This document shows positions 24,192-37,095 of a DNA stretch of 64,000 nucleotides, in pieces. The stretch covers positions 89,745,721 to 89,809,720 of the forward strand of contig NW_023605083.1 in the NCBI RefSeq assembly GCF_014898055.3, given 5' to 3'. Source of the DNA: Talpa occidentalis (Eukaryota > Chordata > Mammalia > Eulipotyphla > Talpidae). Made by a program: the position numbers and the translations under genes. Under the pieces are notes generated by a model. That model was not told the origin of the DNA and did not search any database. It worked only from the letters and a program-made list of their open reading frames with translations. Position 1 is the stretch's first letter. Every line of letters starts with the position of its first letter.

Positions 24192-27100
24192 GATTTTAGA
24201 ACAGGGACCTTTCTTCAATAAAGACTGCTTGAAACTGGCAGAAGGCTCCCAGAGGAGCCAGAGGTGAGCTGGGAAGTTTGCTCACGTCAGGCTCCTTCTG
24301 GCCTGCAGTGTGAGCCCAGAGGGGGAGTGAACACCCACAGCTGGGGCAGACAGGGCACGCAGGAGAGTGGGTCTCCGCCTCACCATTATAGAACAGGGAC
24401 CTTTCTTCAATAAAGACTGCTTGAAACTGGCAGAAGGCTCCCTGTGGAGCGAGAGGGAGAAGATTCCCTGCACAGTCAGAGGTGAGCTGAAGGCCCCCAC
24501 AGGCCTGGTCCTGCCTGGCAGGAAGTCGGAGCTCAGAGGGGGATCCAGAGATTTGGAACCCAGAGTGCAATCCAGCTGTCCCACCTCCAGGGAAGTCAGT
24601 GGGACCTCAAGACATACCTTTGTAATTAAACACAGAAGAAGGAGATATTCTGCGACAGTGACCATTAACAAACTCAAAGTACCACTGCCTCACTAGACTT
24701 CTGGCATAACAGTATTTGACTCATTTGGACTGCCAGTTTCCAAAACCCCCAAAAGAGCACAGCAAAAAGATGCCGGCCAGTACCAGCAGCACAGTGTCCC
24801 AATGCATACGGCAAATTAGAAGACAGGCAGCAGGGAAAAGAAAAACTACATGCAATGTAGCAACTCCTCAGGAAAAAGACACACCACTAAAAGAAAACCA
24901 CCCACCAGCTTGTAACAACAGTGACTTGGAAGAACTTCTGAGCCTTCCAGAAAAAGAATTTAAAATTGGCATGATGAAAAAACTGACAGAAGTCATTAAG
25001 GAAAACAACGCTCAGGAGAATGAAATTGAGTCCCTAAAGAGAGAAATGAAGGAAATGCAGGAGATCAAAGGATTAACAGAAGAGCTAAAGAATGCTGGGA
25101 AAAGCAATGATAACAGAATAGATGAAATGTAAGAACCAATAAGCACTCTCGAAGACACAGAAATAAAAAGAACCAAAACAGAAAAGGAAAGAGAAGCATG
25201 AATGAAAAAGACTGAAGAAAGACTTCAGGAACTATCTGACTCCATGAGGAAAGGAAATATAAGAGTTACAGGAATCCCAGAAGGAGAGGAGAGAGACCTA
25301 GGAACAGAGAAAATATTCAAGGAAATAATTGAAGAAAACTTCCCAAATGTGAAGAAGGAGCTGAAAATTGACATACAAGAAGCAAGAACACCAAACTTCC
25401 ATTATGAAAGGAAAAATACAGCAAGACACATAATAGTAAAGCTCCCAAGAATCCAAGACAAGGAAAAAATAATGAAGCTGACAAGAGGGGAGAAACAGAT
25501 AACATACAAAGGAAAACCAATCAGACTGACATCAGACTTCTCCAAAGAAACACTACGGACAAGGAGAGAGTGGAGGGACATATTCAACAGACTCCAAGAC
25601 AACAAATGCCAACCAAGAATACTCTATCCCACAAAGTTCTCCTTCCTCTATGAAGAAAGAATAAGGACCTTCCCAGACAAACAGAAACTCTGGAATTTCA
25701 TTACAACTAAACCCCAATCCAAAAAATACTACAATGAGTCTTAAAGCCAGAGCCTCAGGGGGATGAATAACAATGAAAGAAGGCCAAAAAAAAAGTTATT
25801 AAAAGAATAAATAACTAAAATCAAAGAAAAGACAAACAAAATGGCAAATACAGATGCTAACATATCAATATTAACTCTAAATGTAAATGGACTAAACTCT
25901 TCAATAAAAAGACACAGAGTCGCAGGCTGGATTAAGAAACAAAACCCAACCTTTTGCTGTCTCCAGGAAACACATTTAACTACAAAAGATAAAAATAGAC
26001 TGAAAGTTAAAGGATGGAAAAAATTTCTACAAGCAAATGGACAAAAAAAGAAAGCAGGAACAGCTATACTCATATCAGATAAAGCAGATTTCACACTCAA
26101 AAGGGTAAAAAGAGACCCCAACGGTCACTACATTATGATCAAGGGGACGATACTTCAAGAAGAAATAACACTCATTAACATATACTCACCAAATGAAGGA
26201 GCACCAAAATATATCAGACAACTATTATCATCTCTGAAAACAGATATCAGAGAAAATACATACATAGGGCCTCACCAGTGGCGCAGCAGTTGAGTGCTGG
26301 GTTGCGAAGCTGCCCACAGCCTTTGCAGCACCGGTTCAATCCGCGGCTGCTCCCTGGACACTGGAGGAGGGTCCTGCATGGCGTGCAGTCCTCTCCTGCC
26401 ACCTGCTGCTCCCCTCAGCAGTGTACTTTGGTCCTTCTGCCAGCTCTGCTCCCCACTCTGGCTCTGGTGAATTCTCTCACCCTCCCGCGATTCTGACTGT
26501 ACCCAGTGCTTGTATAAATAAATAAATAAATACATCTATTAAAAAAAAAAGAAAAGAAAACACATATGTAGTAGGAGACTTCAACACACCACTGTCAACA
26601 ATGGATGGATCAATGAGACAAAAAATAAGTAAAGACACTAATGCTCTAAATAATGATCTAGTTTGCTTGGGCTTAACAGACATTTATAGAAAACTAAAAC
26701 CAAGAAAATCTGAGCACACATTTTTTTCAAGTGCACACGGATCATTCTCCAGGATCAATCACATACTGGGACACAAGACAAACATCAACAGATACACCAA
26801 GACTGAAATCATACCAACCATCTTTTCTGACCATGATGGCATCAAACTAGAAATAAACCATAAAAAGAAGGCAAGGAACTCTCCTACCTCATGGAGATTG
26901 AAACCCACACTACTGGAAGACCACTGGACTAATGAGGAGATCAAAGAAGAAATTAAAAAATTCTTTGAATTGAATGACAAGGAGAACACCAATTTCCTAA
27001 ATGTATGGGATGCAGCAAAAGCAGTAATAAGAGGAAAATATATAGCAATAGAGGCTCACGTCAAGAAACAATAAAGAACTCAAAGAAACAACTTAATCTC

Positions 27101-30100
27101 AAAGCTCAAAGAACTAGAAAAAGAACAACAAAAAACCCCAAAGCCAGTAGAAGAAAAGAAATAATAAAAACTGAAGCATAAATAAATGAAATCGAAAATA
27201 AAAAAAACAATCCAAAAGATCAAAGAAACCAAAAGCTGGTTCTTTGAAAAAATAAATAAAATAGACAAACCCCTAGCCAGGCTCACAAAGGAAAAATGGG
27301 AGAAAGCACAAATAAACAGGATCATAAATGAAGGAGGAGAAATCACAGCAGAAATCAAAAGAATAAATAGACACAGCAGAAATAGACACAGAAATAGACA
27401 CAGCAGAAATCAAAAGAATAATCAGAAACTACTATGAACAGTTATATGGAAACAAGTTCAAAAATCTAGAGGAGATGGACAAATTCCTACAACTCTACAA
27501 TCACCCAAACCTAGATAAAGAAGAAATAGAACCCCTAAACAGGCCAATTACAAACAGCAAAATTGAAACGGTAATCAAAAACTGCCCCAAAAACAAAAGC
27601 CCAGGACCTGATGGATTTACAAATGAATTCTACCAAACATTCAGAAACAAATTAGTGCCTATCCTTCACAAACTCTTCCAAAAAATTGAGAAGGAAGGGA
27701 TAAGACCAAACACATTCTATGAAGCCAACATTACACTAATACCAAAACCGAGCAAGGACAACACAAAAAAAGAAAACTACAGGCCAATCTCTCTAAGGAA
27801 CACTGATGCAAAAATCCTCAATAAAATTTTAGCTATCAGAATCCTACAATGTATCCATAAGATAATTCACCACGGCCAAGTAGGATTAATTCCAGGGACA
27901 CAAGGATGGTTCAACATCTGAAAATCAATCCATGTTATCCAACACATCAACAAAAACAAATATAAAAACAATATGATAATATCAATAGAGGCTGAGAAAG
28001 CTTTCGACAAAGTACAACACCCATTCGTGATAAAAGTCCTTGAATTCTTGGGATACAAGGAACATACCTCAACATCATAAAGGCCATATATGACAAGTCA
28101 ACAGCCAGTATCATTCTCAATGGCAAAAAGCTGAAAGCATTTCCATTAAGATCTGGAACAAGACAAGGATGCCCACTCTCACCACTGCTTTTCAATATAA
28201 TACTGGAAGTCCTAGCCAGAGCAATAAGACAAGAAAAAGACATACAAGGAATCCAAATAGGAAAGAAGAAGTCAAACTATCACTATTTGCAGATGATATG
28301 ATAATATACATAGAGAACCCCAAAAACTCCACAGAAAAACTAATTCAACTCATCAATCAGTTCAGTAAAGTGGCAGGATACAAAATCAACACGCAAAAGT
28401 CAGTAGGCTTCCTATACACAAACAATAAATCTGAAGAAGAAGAAATAAAAAAAAAAATCCCTTTTATTATCGAAACAAAAAAAAATCAAATACTTGGGAA
28501 TAAATCTAACAAAAGAGGCAAAGGACCTATACAAGGAAAACTATAAAACACTTAAAAGAAACAGAAGAAGACACAAAGAAATGGAAAGACATCCCTGCTC
28601 ATGGACTGGAAGAATAAACATTATTAAAATGGCCATCCTACCAAAAGCAATATACAGATTCAATGCTATTCCAATCAAAATTTAAATGTCATTCTTCAAA
28701 GAAATAGAACAATTATTGATGAAATTCAAATTCACCAAAAAACCCAAATAGCCAAAGCTCTCCTGAAAAAAAAGAAGGGAATAGAGGCATCACACTCCCA
28801 GACTTCAAACTATACTACAAAGCCATAATCATCAAAACTGCATGGTATTGGAACAAGACCAGACATACAGACCAATGGAATTGAATAGAAAATCCAGAAA
28901 TAAACCCACAGATTTATGGTCAACTAATCTTTGACAAAGGAGCAAAGAATATGCGATGGAGCAAACAAAGTTTGTTCAATAAATGGTGCTGGGAAAACTG
29001 GGTCCTACATGCAAAAGAATGAAGCTTGACTACTACCTCACACCATACACAAAAACCAACTCAAAATGGATTAAAGAACTAGACATAAGAACTGAAACCA
29101 TAAAATACATAGAAGGAAATATAGGCGAAACACTACATGACATGTACATCAAAGACATCTTTACAGACACATCACACAAAGCAGTGATAATGAAGGCAAA
29201 GATAAAAAGCTAGGACTACATCAAGTTAAAGAGCTTCTGCACAGCAAAAGAGGCAATAACCAAAACAAAGAGAAACCCTACCGACTGGGAGAACATTTTT
29301 GCACACAACACTTATGATAAAGCACTGATCACAAAAAGCTACAAAGAGCTGATGATACTCAACAAAAACAAAGAAAATAATCCAGACAAAAAATGGGCAG
29401 AAGAGCTAAAAAGAAACCTCTCCAAAGAGGAAATGCAAATGGCCAACAGGCATATGAAAAAATGTTCAACAACACTTGTAATCAGGGAAATGCAAATCAA
29501 ACCACATCTTCCACCAGTGAGAATGGCACATATTAAAAAAAAAAAATAGCAACAACAAATGTTGGCAAGGTTGTGGATAAAAAGGAATTCTTCTGCACTT
29601 CTGGTGGGAGTGCAAACTGGTCCAACCACTATGGAGAGCTCTGTGGAGATTTCTTGACCTACTAAATATAGAGCTTCCACATAATCCAGCAATTCCACTC
29701 CTAGGTATTTACCCAAATTACACAGAAACAGTAATTCCAAAGGGCACCTGCACGCCTATGTTTATAGCAGCACTATTTACAATAGCTGAGCTATGGAAAC
29801 AACCCAAATGCCCAAAAATAGATGACTAGATCAAGAAGATGTGGTGCATATACACCATGGAATATTACTCTGCAATCAAAAAAGATAAACACATGCAGTT
29901 TGCAGCAACATGGATGGAGCTAGAAGGGATCATGCTCAGTGAAATAAGTCAGAAAGAAAAAGAAAAATACCAGATGGTCTCACTAATACAGGAATTTAGA
30001 AAACCTAAATAAGAGACCAGGAAAAAGACTAATCAATACAAAGTAATAATCAAAATCAAAAAGCAACTATAACCAGAGACACACTACAGGGTGGGGGGGG

Positions 30101-30246
30101 GAAGAGGGGCAGGAAGAGGAAGAACTAGAGTCAAAATAAGGGGGGGTGCACTTTTATGGGGAATATAACCAAAATTAAAATGCACACATTGTGCAAAGAT
30201 GAAAAATGATGTAAGAATTATATAAAATAAAATATTTTTAAAAAAA
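24192..30246 (+). mobile_element. Near-full-length L1 LINE, inactivated
   Basis: About 6.05 kb with flanking repeats GAAAACATAAGAAAT (24177-24191) and GGAAACATAAGAAAT (30247-30261); the empty site is at about 58816 in unit B. It has a 5' UTR with two offset copies of a ~190-base unit (24198 and 24390). The ORF1 region is 24716-25744, broken by two in-frame stops near 25130 and 25198. ORF2 begins about 25841 with endonuclease motifs (ILTLNVNGLNS, QETHL) and has reverse-transcriptase motifs near 27600 (KSPGPDGF) and 28290 (FADDMIIYI). ORF2 is broken by several frameshifts and by a SINE at 26267-26555. It ends in an A-rich tail. It is not capable of autonomous movement. Confidence 0.93.
26267..26555 (+). 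mobile_element. tRNA-derived SINE nested in L1 ORF2
   Basis: GGGCCTCACCAGTGGCGCAG head, box B-like GGTTCAATCC, TGCTTGTATAAATAAATAA tail and poly(A). The flanking repeat is roughly GAAAATACATACATA / GAAAACACATATGTA. It interrupts the endonuclease part of L1 ORF2, so it inserted after the L1. Confidence 0.9.
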
Positions 30247-30261
30247 GGAAACATAAGAAAT

Positions 30262-31261
30262 TGAAAGAATGGGAACTGAAAAGGAAAGTTACTCAAATGG
30301 TCACTTATTGAAATCAACCGAGATCTCTAAAACAAAGGAAACTTTATGGGGAAAGTTTCCCAGCTCTTTATCTAGTTGTGTGTCTGGAAATGTGTTTTTT
30401 CAAAATAGTCTTGTTTGGCCCACCCCGGTGGCGCAGCGGGTTGAGCACAGCACAGTGAAGCTGTCCGCAGCCTCTGCAGCACTGGCTCAATTCCTGGACG
30501 GAGATTCCATGTGGGAGATTCCCACATGGCATGGCAGACCTCTCCTGTCTTGCCCGCTGCTCCCTTCCTGTATTTTGTCAGTCTGCCTGTTCTGCTCCAC
30601 GCTCTTTCTCTGGTGAATCCTCTCACCCTCCTGTGCCTCTGGCCTATATCCCAGCCCTTGTATAAAAATAATTTAAAAAAAAATTCAAAACAATAGTCTT
30701 GTTTGAACTAGATGCCTCTTTGTAGTGAACACTGAGGCCATCAAAGCTTAAGTCAGGCACTTTGCACTATGTAAAGAGAAAACCCAATTGTCAGAGATTG
30801 TGAGTAGTGTAAGGTAAGGGTTCAGTTTCATTCTTTTGCACGAATATATCTGTTCATAGTTTTCCCAACACAACTAATTTAAGAAATTAACCTTTTGCCA
30901 TTATTATGCTTGGCTCTCTTGTGAAATTTTAGTTGACCTTGTTGGTAAGAGTTTATTTCTGGGCTCTCAATTCTGTTTCATTTTTCTATTTGTCTAATTT
31001 TAGACATGTACTCTTTTGATTACTGCTGACTTTGCACCTTGGTTCAATCATTTTCTAGCTACTTGAGGTATAAAGTTAGGTTACATATATCATTCTTTTA
31101 TCTTAGTGTAGGCAAATATTAGTATAATCAGCCCTCCCAATCATCCTTGCTTTTGCTACATTCCATGTGTTTAGATATGTTGTGTTTCCACTTTCATTCA
31201 TTTCATCATTTTTTTTCTCATATCATCTCTTCTTTGACCTATTCATTGTTTAGGAGTATTA
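30262..31261 (+). other. right end of unit A
   Basis: Matches 58830-59645 in unit B, apart from the SINE at 30417-30683 that is only here. The sequence is old L1-like on the minus strand. Homology to B stops near 31261 (…AGGAGTATTAATTTTT), where a different L1 begins. Confidence 0.6.
30417..30683 (+). mobile_element. tRNA-derived SINE
   Basis: GGCCCACCCCGGTGGCGCAG head, GCTCCACGCTCTTTCTCTGG body and TATAAAAATAATTTAAA tail. Duplicated flanks TTCAAAATAGTCTTGTTT / TTCAAAACAATAGTCTTGTTT. Unit B has the uninterrupted site near 58965. Confidence 0.9.
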
Positions 31262-33195
31262 ATTTTTATTAAATAATTGATTTATATATATTCTACATCA
31301 GTGTTCATTTTGTGCAATGTTTGCTTTCTTTTCTGGTGTAGATCCCATAGAATTTCCAGCACCAATTCACTTGTGCACCATCACCATAGTTGCTTGTGTT
31401 CTTCCCACCCTCATTTTGATTACTCTCCCTCCTGCACCTGCAGAATATCTCTGAATTATATTTGTCTGTTTATTTTCGTTTTGCTTTGTAGTGTTTTTAT
31501 TGTTATTTTTTCCCTGATTCCTTATTTGGTTCCCCTACATTCCTTCTATAAGTTAAACCATCCTTCAGATTTATTTCACTGAACATAATCCCTTCCAGCT
31601 CCATCCATGTTGCTGCAAATGGCATGCATTTGTCTTTTTTGATTGCTGAGTAATATTCCATTGTGTATATACACCACATCTTCTTGAACCAGTCATCTAT
31701 TTTAGGGCATTTGAGTTGTTTCCATATCTTAACTATTATGAATAGTGCTGCTATAAACAGGGTACAAGTATCCTTTTCAATTAATATTTTTGTGTCCTTT
31801 GGGTAGATATTTAGGAATGGAATTGATGGGTCATATGGTAACTCATTTTGTAATAGTTTGAGGAAAATCCACACAGCTTTCTATAGTGAGGGAACCAGTT
31901 TGTATACCCACTAGGAGGGTAGGAGAATTCCTTTTTCTTAACGTCCTTGCCAACATTTGTTATTGCTAGTTTTTTTTAAATATGTGCCATTCTCACTGGT
32001 GTAAGGTGGTATCTCATTGTACTTTTTATGTACATTTCTCTAATTACAAGTGATATGGAATATTTTTTCATACTCCTGTTAGCCTTTTGCATTTCCTTTT
32101 TGGAGAAGTGTCTTTTTAGCTCTTCTGCCCATTTTTTTTTGACTGGGATTTTTTATTTTGTTTTTGTGTATCATGTGAGTTCTTTGTAGATTTTTGTCTT
32201 CAGTCCCTTATCAGTTGTATATAGTGCAAAAATTTTCTCCTAGTCAGTAGGATGTCTCTTTGTTTTGGTTAATGTCACTTGCTCCACAGATTTTTAGTTT
32301 GATGTAATCACAGATGTTTCTCTTTTCCTTCACTCTCCTCACTTTGGGAACTGAGTCTTTAAAGATGTTACTGAGATACATGTCATGTAGAGTTTTGCCT
32401 ATATTTTCTTGTATATAATTTATGGTTTCAAGACTTATGTGAAATTCTTTTATCCATTTTGAGTTGATTTTTGTGCATGGTATGAGGTAGCAGTCTAGTT
32501 TCATTCTTTTGCATGTGGCGGTCCAGTTTTCCCAGTGCCATTTATTGAACAAATTGTCCTTGTTCCATTGCATATTCTTTGTTCCTTTGTCAGAGATTAG
32601 TTGCCCATATATGTGAGGCTCTCCTTCTAGGTTTTCTATTTGATTCCATTGGCTGGTTTTGTTCCAGTATCATACTATTTTAATTATTATGGCTTTGTAG
32701 TATAGTTTTACATCTGAGTATGTGATAGCACCTTTCTCCATCTTTTTAATCAGGAGAGCTTGGCTATTTGAGGATTTTTGTGCTTCCATATGAATTTCAT
32801 CAATATTATCAGTATTTGTTCTATTTCTTTGAAGAATATCATTGAGATTTTTATCAGGATTGCATTGAATTTGTAAATTGCTTTTGGTAGGAGGAGGATC
32901 ATTAAATAATATTAATTCTTCCAATCCATTGGCAAGGGATGTTTTTCCATTTCTTCATGTCTTCTATTTCTTCAAACAATGTTTTATAATTTTTCTTTGT
33001 ATAGGACACTCACATCTTTGGTTAAGTTTATTCCTAGGTATTTAATTTTTTTGTCTTAATTGTGAATTGGATGGTTTTCTTAATTTCTTCTTCTTCAGAC
33101 TGAGTATTTGCATATAGTAGGCTACTGATTTTTATGTGTTGATTTTGTATCCTGCTACTTTACTAAATTGGTTGATTATTTTAATTAGTTTTTTG
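31262..33195 (-). mobile_element. L1 fragment at the A/B junction
   Basis: Inverted 5'-truncated L1. Its 3' UTR is on the left, and ORF2 remnants read on the minus strand (about 31874-31503: IWKQLKCPKIDDWFKKMW, MEYYSAIKK; further remnants at 32573-32244). It occupies exactly the space between the end of unit A and the start of unit B. It belongs to an older subfamily than the L1 at 24192. Confidence 0.85.
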
Positions 33196-33322
33196 TCCTC
33201 CAGGTGATTTTTAACAACATATTTACAATCATACATCTAGAAGTGTGTGTGCAGGAGGAGGGCACAGATGGGGGAAGCAGAAGCACAATAAGATCTTTTT
33301 GTTTATATTAAAAACTTTCCTT

Positions 33323-33945
33323 TTTTGGAGCTACCATATGATCCAAGAATTCCATTCCTAGGAATCTACCCAATGGGCACAAAAACATTAATTGAAAAGG
33401 ATACCTGCACCTCTATATTTATTGCAGCACTATTCACAATAGGCAAGATATGGAAACAACACAAGTGCCCTAAAATAGATATCTGGTTCAAGAAAATGTG
33501 GTGTATATACACAATGGAATATTACTCAGCAATCAAAAAATATAAACTCATGTCATTCACAGCAGCATGGATGGAGCTGGAAGGGATTATGTCAGTTAAA
33601 TAAGCCAGAAAAAGAAAAATATAAGATGCTTTCATTTATAAGAGGAATGTAGGGTAACTAAATAAGGGATCAGGAAAAAAAAACAATTAGAATAAATTAG
33701 AAAACAGAATTAATATACAACTATAATCAGAGACATTCTGCAGGGGAGGGGGAGGAAGAGGGAGGAAAGAGCACAGTGACTATGGTGATGGTGCACAGGT
33801 GAATTGGTAGTGGGAATTTTACAGTGTCTACACCTGAGAAGAGAAAGGTACATTTTACAAAAAGGAAGAATGATGTAAATATATATATAAAATTTTAAAA
33901 AATAATTAATCAAATAAAATAAATCTTAGCAAAAAAAAAACCACT
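33323..33945 (+). mobile_element. 5'-truncated L1 in unit B
   Basis: 3' end of an L1 (ORF2 C-terminal remnant 33325-33603: IWKQHKCPKIDIWFKKMW, MEYYSAIKK; then 3' UTR and A-rich tail ending about 33945). It splits sequence that is continuous in unit A at about 2885. It is closely similar to the inverted L1 at 31262-31900 and points the opposite way. Confidence 0.85.
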
Positions 33946-34347
33946 CATTTGTAACCCAGAACAATAGAGAAATATTTCAGGGTTTGAACAGTGATGTGAA
34001 GTACTAGGTTCATATTTAGAATCAGCTGCTGTGTAGACAGAGGACTGAGGGAAAGAGTGAATAACTCTGAGGCAGTACTGGCAGAGAGGCCAGGCTCGGG
34101 ACTAGGGTGGAGGCCGAACAGGTGAGAGAAGGGGACAAAAAGAAGAGTGTGTGAGGGAGGGGTCAGATGACCCCGAGTTTTGGTGAGGTAGGTGCGCTAA
34201 TCGAGAGAGATTTCATAGAGACATGGAGCACAGGAGACAGGAGGGGTTCAAGAATTCAAATGTGGATGAGTGACTTGAAGTAGGGTGTGATGGAGACAGT
34301 CCAGTTTCATCCCAGACCCCAGAGAGAGGGAACAACTCTGTGTCCAG

Positions 34348-34439
34348 GAAGCCAAGTGTGACGACCCCTGAGGAGAACCCCAGAGGAGGAGACATGAGTG
34401 ATAACACACCCGCCCTCGAGCAGCAGGGACCAGAATCAG
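34348..34439 (+). CDS. NLRP1: Unit B exon 1: LRR-FIIND linker
   Basis: First exon of the functional module, 92 bases (RKPSVTTPEENPRGG..., ending QQGPES). The acceptor CCAG ends at 34347 and the donor GTAGCT is at 34440. The phase fits the terminal LRR exon 32.7 kb upstream. The sequence is a polar, Pro/Gly-rich linker. If no LRR splice occurs, a promoter between the units could make a CARD8-like FIIND-CARD protein from here, but I see no promoter evidence. Confidence 0.85.
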
Positions 34440-34565
34440 GTAGCTGGAAGGGGCCTGGTCTGGTGGTAGGGGCACCAGAGGGGCAGGAGCAGAGGAAGTT
34501 CATTCCCTCCATCCCCCTTCTCTGGTGTGGGATGGGACAGGATGTTCTCCTACAAGAGCCCTACC

Positions 34566-34816
34566 ATTTTTTTTAAAGATTTATTTTATTTATACAAGCA
34601 CTGGGGTACAGGCCAGAGGCATGGGAGGGTGAGAGAATTCACCAGAGACAGAGTGGGGAACAGAACAGGCAGAATGACTGAAACACAGGCGAGACAGGAG
34701 AGGTCTGCCACGCCATGTGGGAATTTTCCTGGCTGGCTGGGAATTGAACTGGCATTTCAGAGGCTGAGGACAGCTTCACAGCGCTGTGCTCAACCCGCTG
34801 TGACACCAAGGAGGCC
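34566..34816 (-). mobile_element. tRNA-derived SINE (inverted)
   Basis: Reverse orientation: T-rich tail at left and GGCC head at right (TGACACCAAGGAGGCC). Flanking repeats CAAGAGCCCTACC / CAAGAGCCCTGCG. Absent from unit A at about 3475. Confidence 0.9.
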
Positions 34817-35300
34817 CAAGAGCCCTGCGCTTTATAAGCTCTTCCACTTCTCCCACCATGTGGGTTTCTGCTTTCATCTCTCCCAGCTTTGGTAGAAGCC
34901 CCTCTCCTAAACATCTGTCACGTCTTAGACTCTGAACCAGGACCCACCTCCCAAGGCCCACTCGGGACTCTGAGGTCTTAGAATCACTTTGCTGTCCCTG
35001 AAAATTCATTTTTTGAGTCACATTCATCTCATAAGTTGCCAGCCTGGAGCATGTTGAGGAGAGCGGCCCTCAAGGCCCAGGGGATGGGCGAGAGTGGGCA
35101 GGGTTGGGTCAGAGGGCAGTGGGGTCGGACCTCCTCAGCAGGTGCTTCAGGAGCAGGAGTGGATTCTGCAGCACACTCCCTGCCACGGTTCATGCAAATT
35201 AGACTGGGGGCAGGGGCGCCTGCATGGTCAAGTTTAGGGGCTACTGGACAGCAGATCAGAGATACTAGCACTGACCACTACCCTGCCTATTCCAGAGGGA

Positions 35301-35354
35301 AGTAGCACAAGTAGAATCCTTCTGTCAAGTAGCACAAGTAGAATCCTTCTGTCT
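35301..35354 (+). repeat. 27-bp tandem duplication beside exon 2
   Basis: A 27-base unit (AGTAGCACAAGTAGAATCCT...) occurs twice in a row at 35301-35327 and 35328-35354. Unit A has it once. It shifts the reading frame of the long form of exon 2 (net +16 bases against unit A). Confidence 0.9.
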
Positions 35355-35374
35355 GTCTTCTCTTGCCCCTTTAG

Positions 35375-35474
35375 GGGATCTGTACAGGGCGCCTCTGACA
35401 ACCAAAGATAAGTTCTGGAGCCCCACAGGACATGTTGCTATCGAGGTGACTGACCAAGAAAAGAGCATGTACCG
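35375..35474 (+). CDS. NLRP1: Unit B exon 2: start of FIIND (short form)
   Basis: Codes GDLYRAPLTTKDKFWSPTG...AIEVTDQEKSMYR, the opening of the FIIND ZU5 half. I placed the acceptor at TTAG 35371-35374, preceded by a long pyrimidine tract, because this joins exon 1 in phase (G|GG GAT CTG). The acceptor used in unit A (equivalent 35295) would here read out of frame to TAA at 35409-35411. The exon is 100 bases and the donor GTGAGT is at 35475. About 26 residues before the Gly-Asp present in A are thus lost in B. RNA reads would settle the choice. Confidence 0.78.
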
Positions 35475-35782
35475 GTGAGTGAGGAGGGGGTGAGGGTGCT
35501 CTGCCTGTCTGTGTCTGGCCTCTGTGACCCCCAGCACCCCACACTGGGTCCCCACACTGTCCCAGGGAATCCACTCCACTATAAAGCCACCAGACAAGCA
35601 ATAGGTTGAGATGCTGAGTGATTACTTTTGTTATACAAAAGAGGTTTTTTATAAAAGTTTCCAAACAAAACCAAAATAGAGTGGACTCTGACATTTACCC
35701 ATAACCCAGCTTCCACAATTGATCTGCTAAATTTGCTTCAACTGTTGACTTTCCCCCTTTTTTGTGGTTGTACAGTATTTTA

Positions 35783-36078
35783 TTTTATTTTATTTTATTT
35801 TACTTTATTTTATTTTATTAAAGATTTATTTATTCATTTACACAAGAACTGGGGTACAGGCCAGATGCGTGGGAGGGTGAGAGAAATCACCAGAGACAGA
35901 GTGGGGAACAGAACAGGCAAAGTGAAGAAATACACTGCTGACGGGAGCAGCGGGCGTGACGGGAGAGGTCTGCGTGCCATGTGGGACCCTCGCCATTGGC
36001 CAGATCGAACCGGCACTGCAGAGGCTGCGGACAGCTTCACACCATGGCGTTCAACCGCCTGCGTCATGGGGGGAGGCC
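35783..36078 (-). mobile_element. tRNA-derived SINE (inverted)
   Basis: Inverted SINE with a long (TTTTA)n tail at 35783-35820 and the GGCC head at about 36070. Flanking repeats are TGTACAGTATTTTA / TGTACAGTATCTTAAA. Only in unit B. Confidence 0.88.
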
Positions 36079-37095
36079 ATGTACAGTATCTTAAATATAA
36101 GAGAGCAGGTGGTTTCTATTCTTAAATATTTTGTGATGCAATTTTTAAAAATACAATTAAAAATATTTTCTCCCAAACCACAATGCCACTGCTACACCCA
36201 ACAAAGTTTACAATAAGCCTCAGGTAACTGATAGCCAGTATATATTCAAATTTACCAGTTGTCTATAGTTTGTCCTGCAGGTGGTTTGTTTAACAGGATC
36301 CAAAACACACACATTCCATATGCTTTGTTATGACTATTAAATCTCATTATTAATATATTAATATTTTCATTGTATGCTCCTATTTTATTACTATCCACTA
36401 TGTGCTAGCTACCACACTAGTAACAGGGAACCATGAGATGAAAAATGCAGTCCTGTTCCCTGAGGGTTTCCAAACATAAGGGATGAATGTCTATAGTCAT
36501 GATCATGGTCTCTCATATAACACACATTGTCCTTGACTAATGTCAAGTCAGTGGCACCGATTTTTTTCAGCTGGGAGCTAATGTCATTCCCAACTAACCC
36601 TACAGAAATTGACATCATGGGACCCCACCATTTACCGCCTATAGAAGTTTCATAAATTGTTTTCAGCCTCAAGTGTTTTATCATTGATATTTGCATGTTG
36701 ATTGTTATTATTGGCAAACAATGCACTTAAAAAGAAGAACTCTTTCCTATTTCATCATCATTATCATCATTGGAGAAATGGCTAGCCACTCCAGGCATCA
36801 ACTAAGATGTCCCCACGACTTTGTCACTCATTATACAACTCTGAGTAGGTGCTGACAGATGTCATTGTTGTCCTTGTTTACAGATGAGAAAACCGAGGAG
36901 AGAGAGGTTTGATGACTTACTCAGGGATTCACAGTGCTAGTGCAGAGGAATACGGGCTCACACTCATACACATCTGATTTCCACCTCCAAGCACTCTGCC
37001 ACATCTGTTGTGCCCTGCAAGGGATCTGGCATCCAGCAGGGGCTCATGAATTTGTGTAGAGTGATTCAGGGTCTACCTCTCCTCATTCTTCCCAG
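36079..37095 (+). other. intron in unit B with MIR-like fossil
   Basis: No exon is seen. It matches 4390-5339 of unit A. The inverted MIR-like stretch lies at about 36870-37010. Confidence 0.5.
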
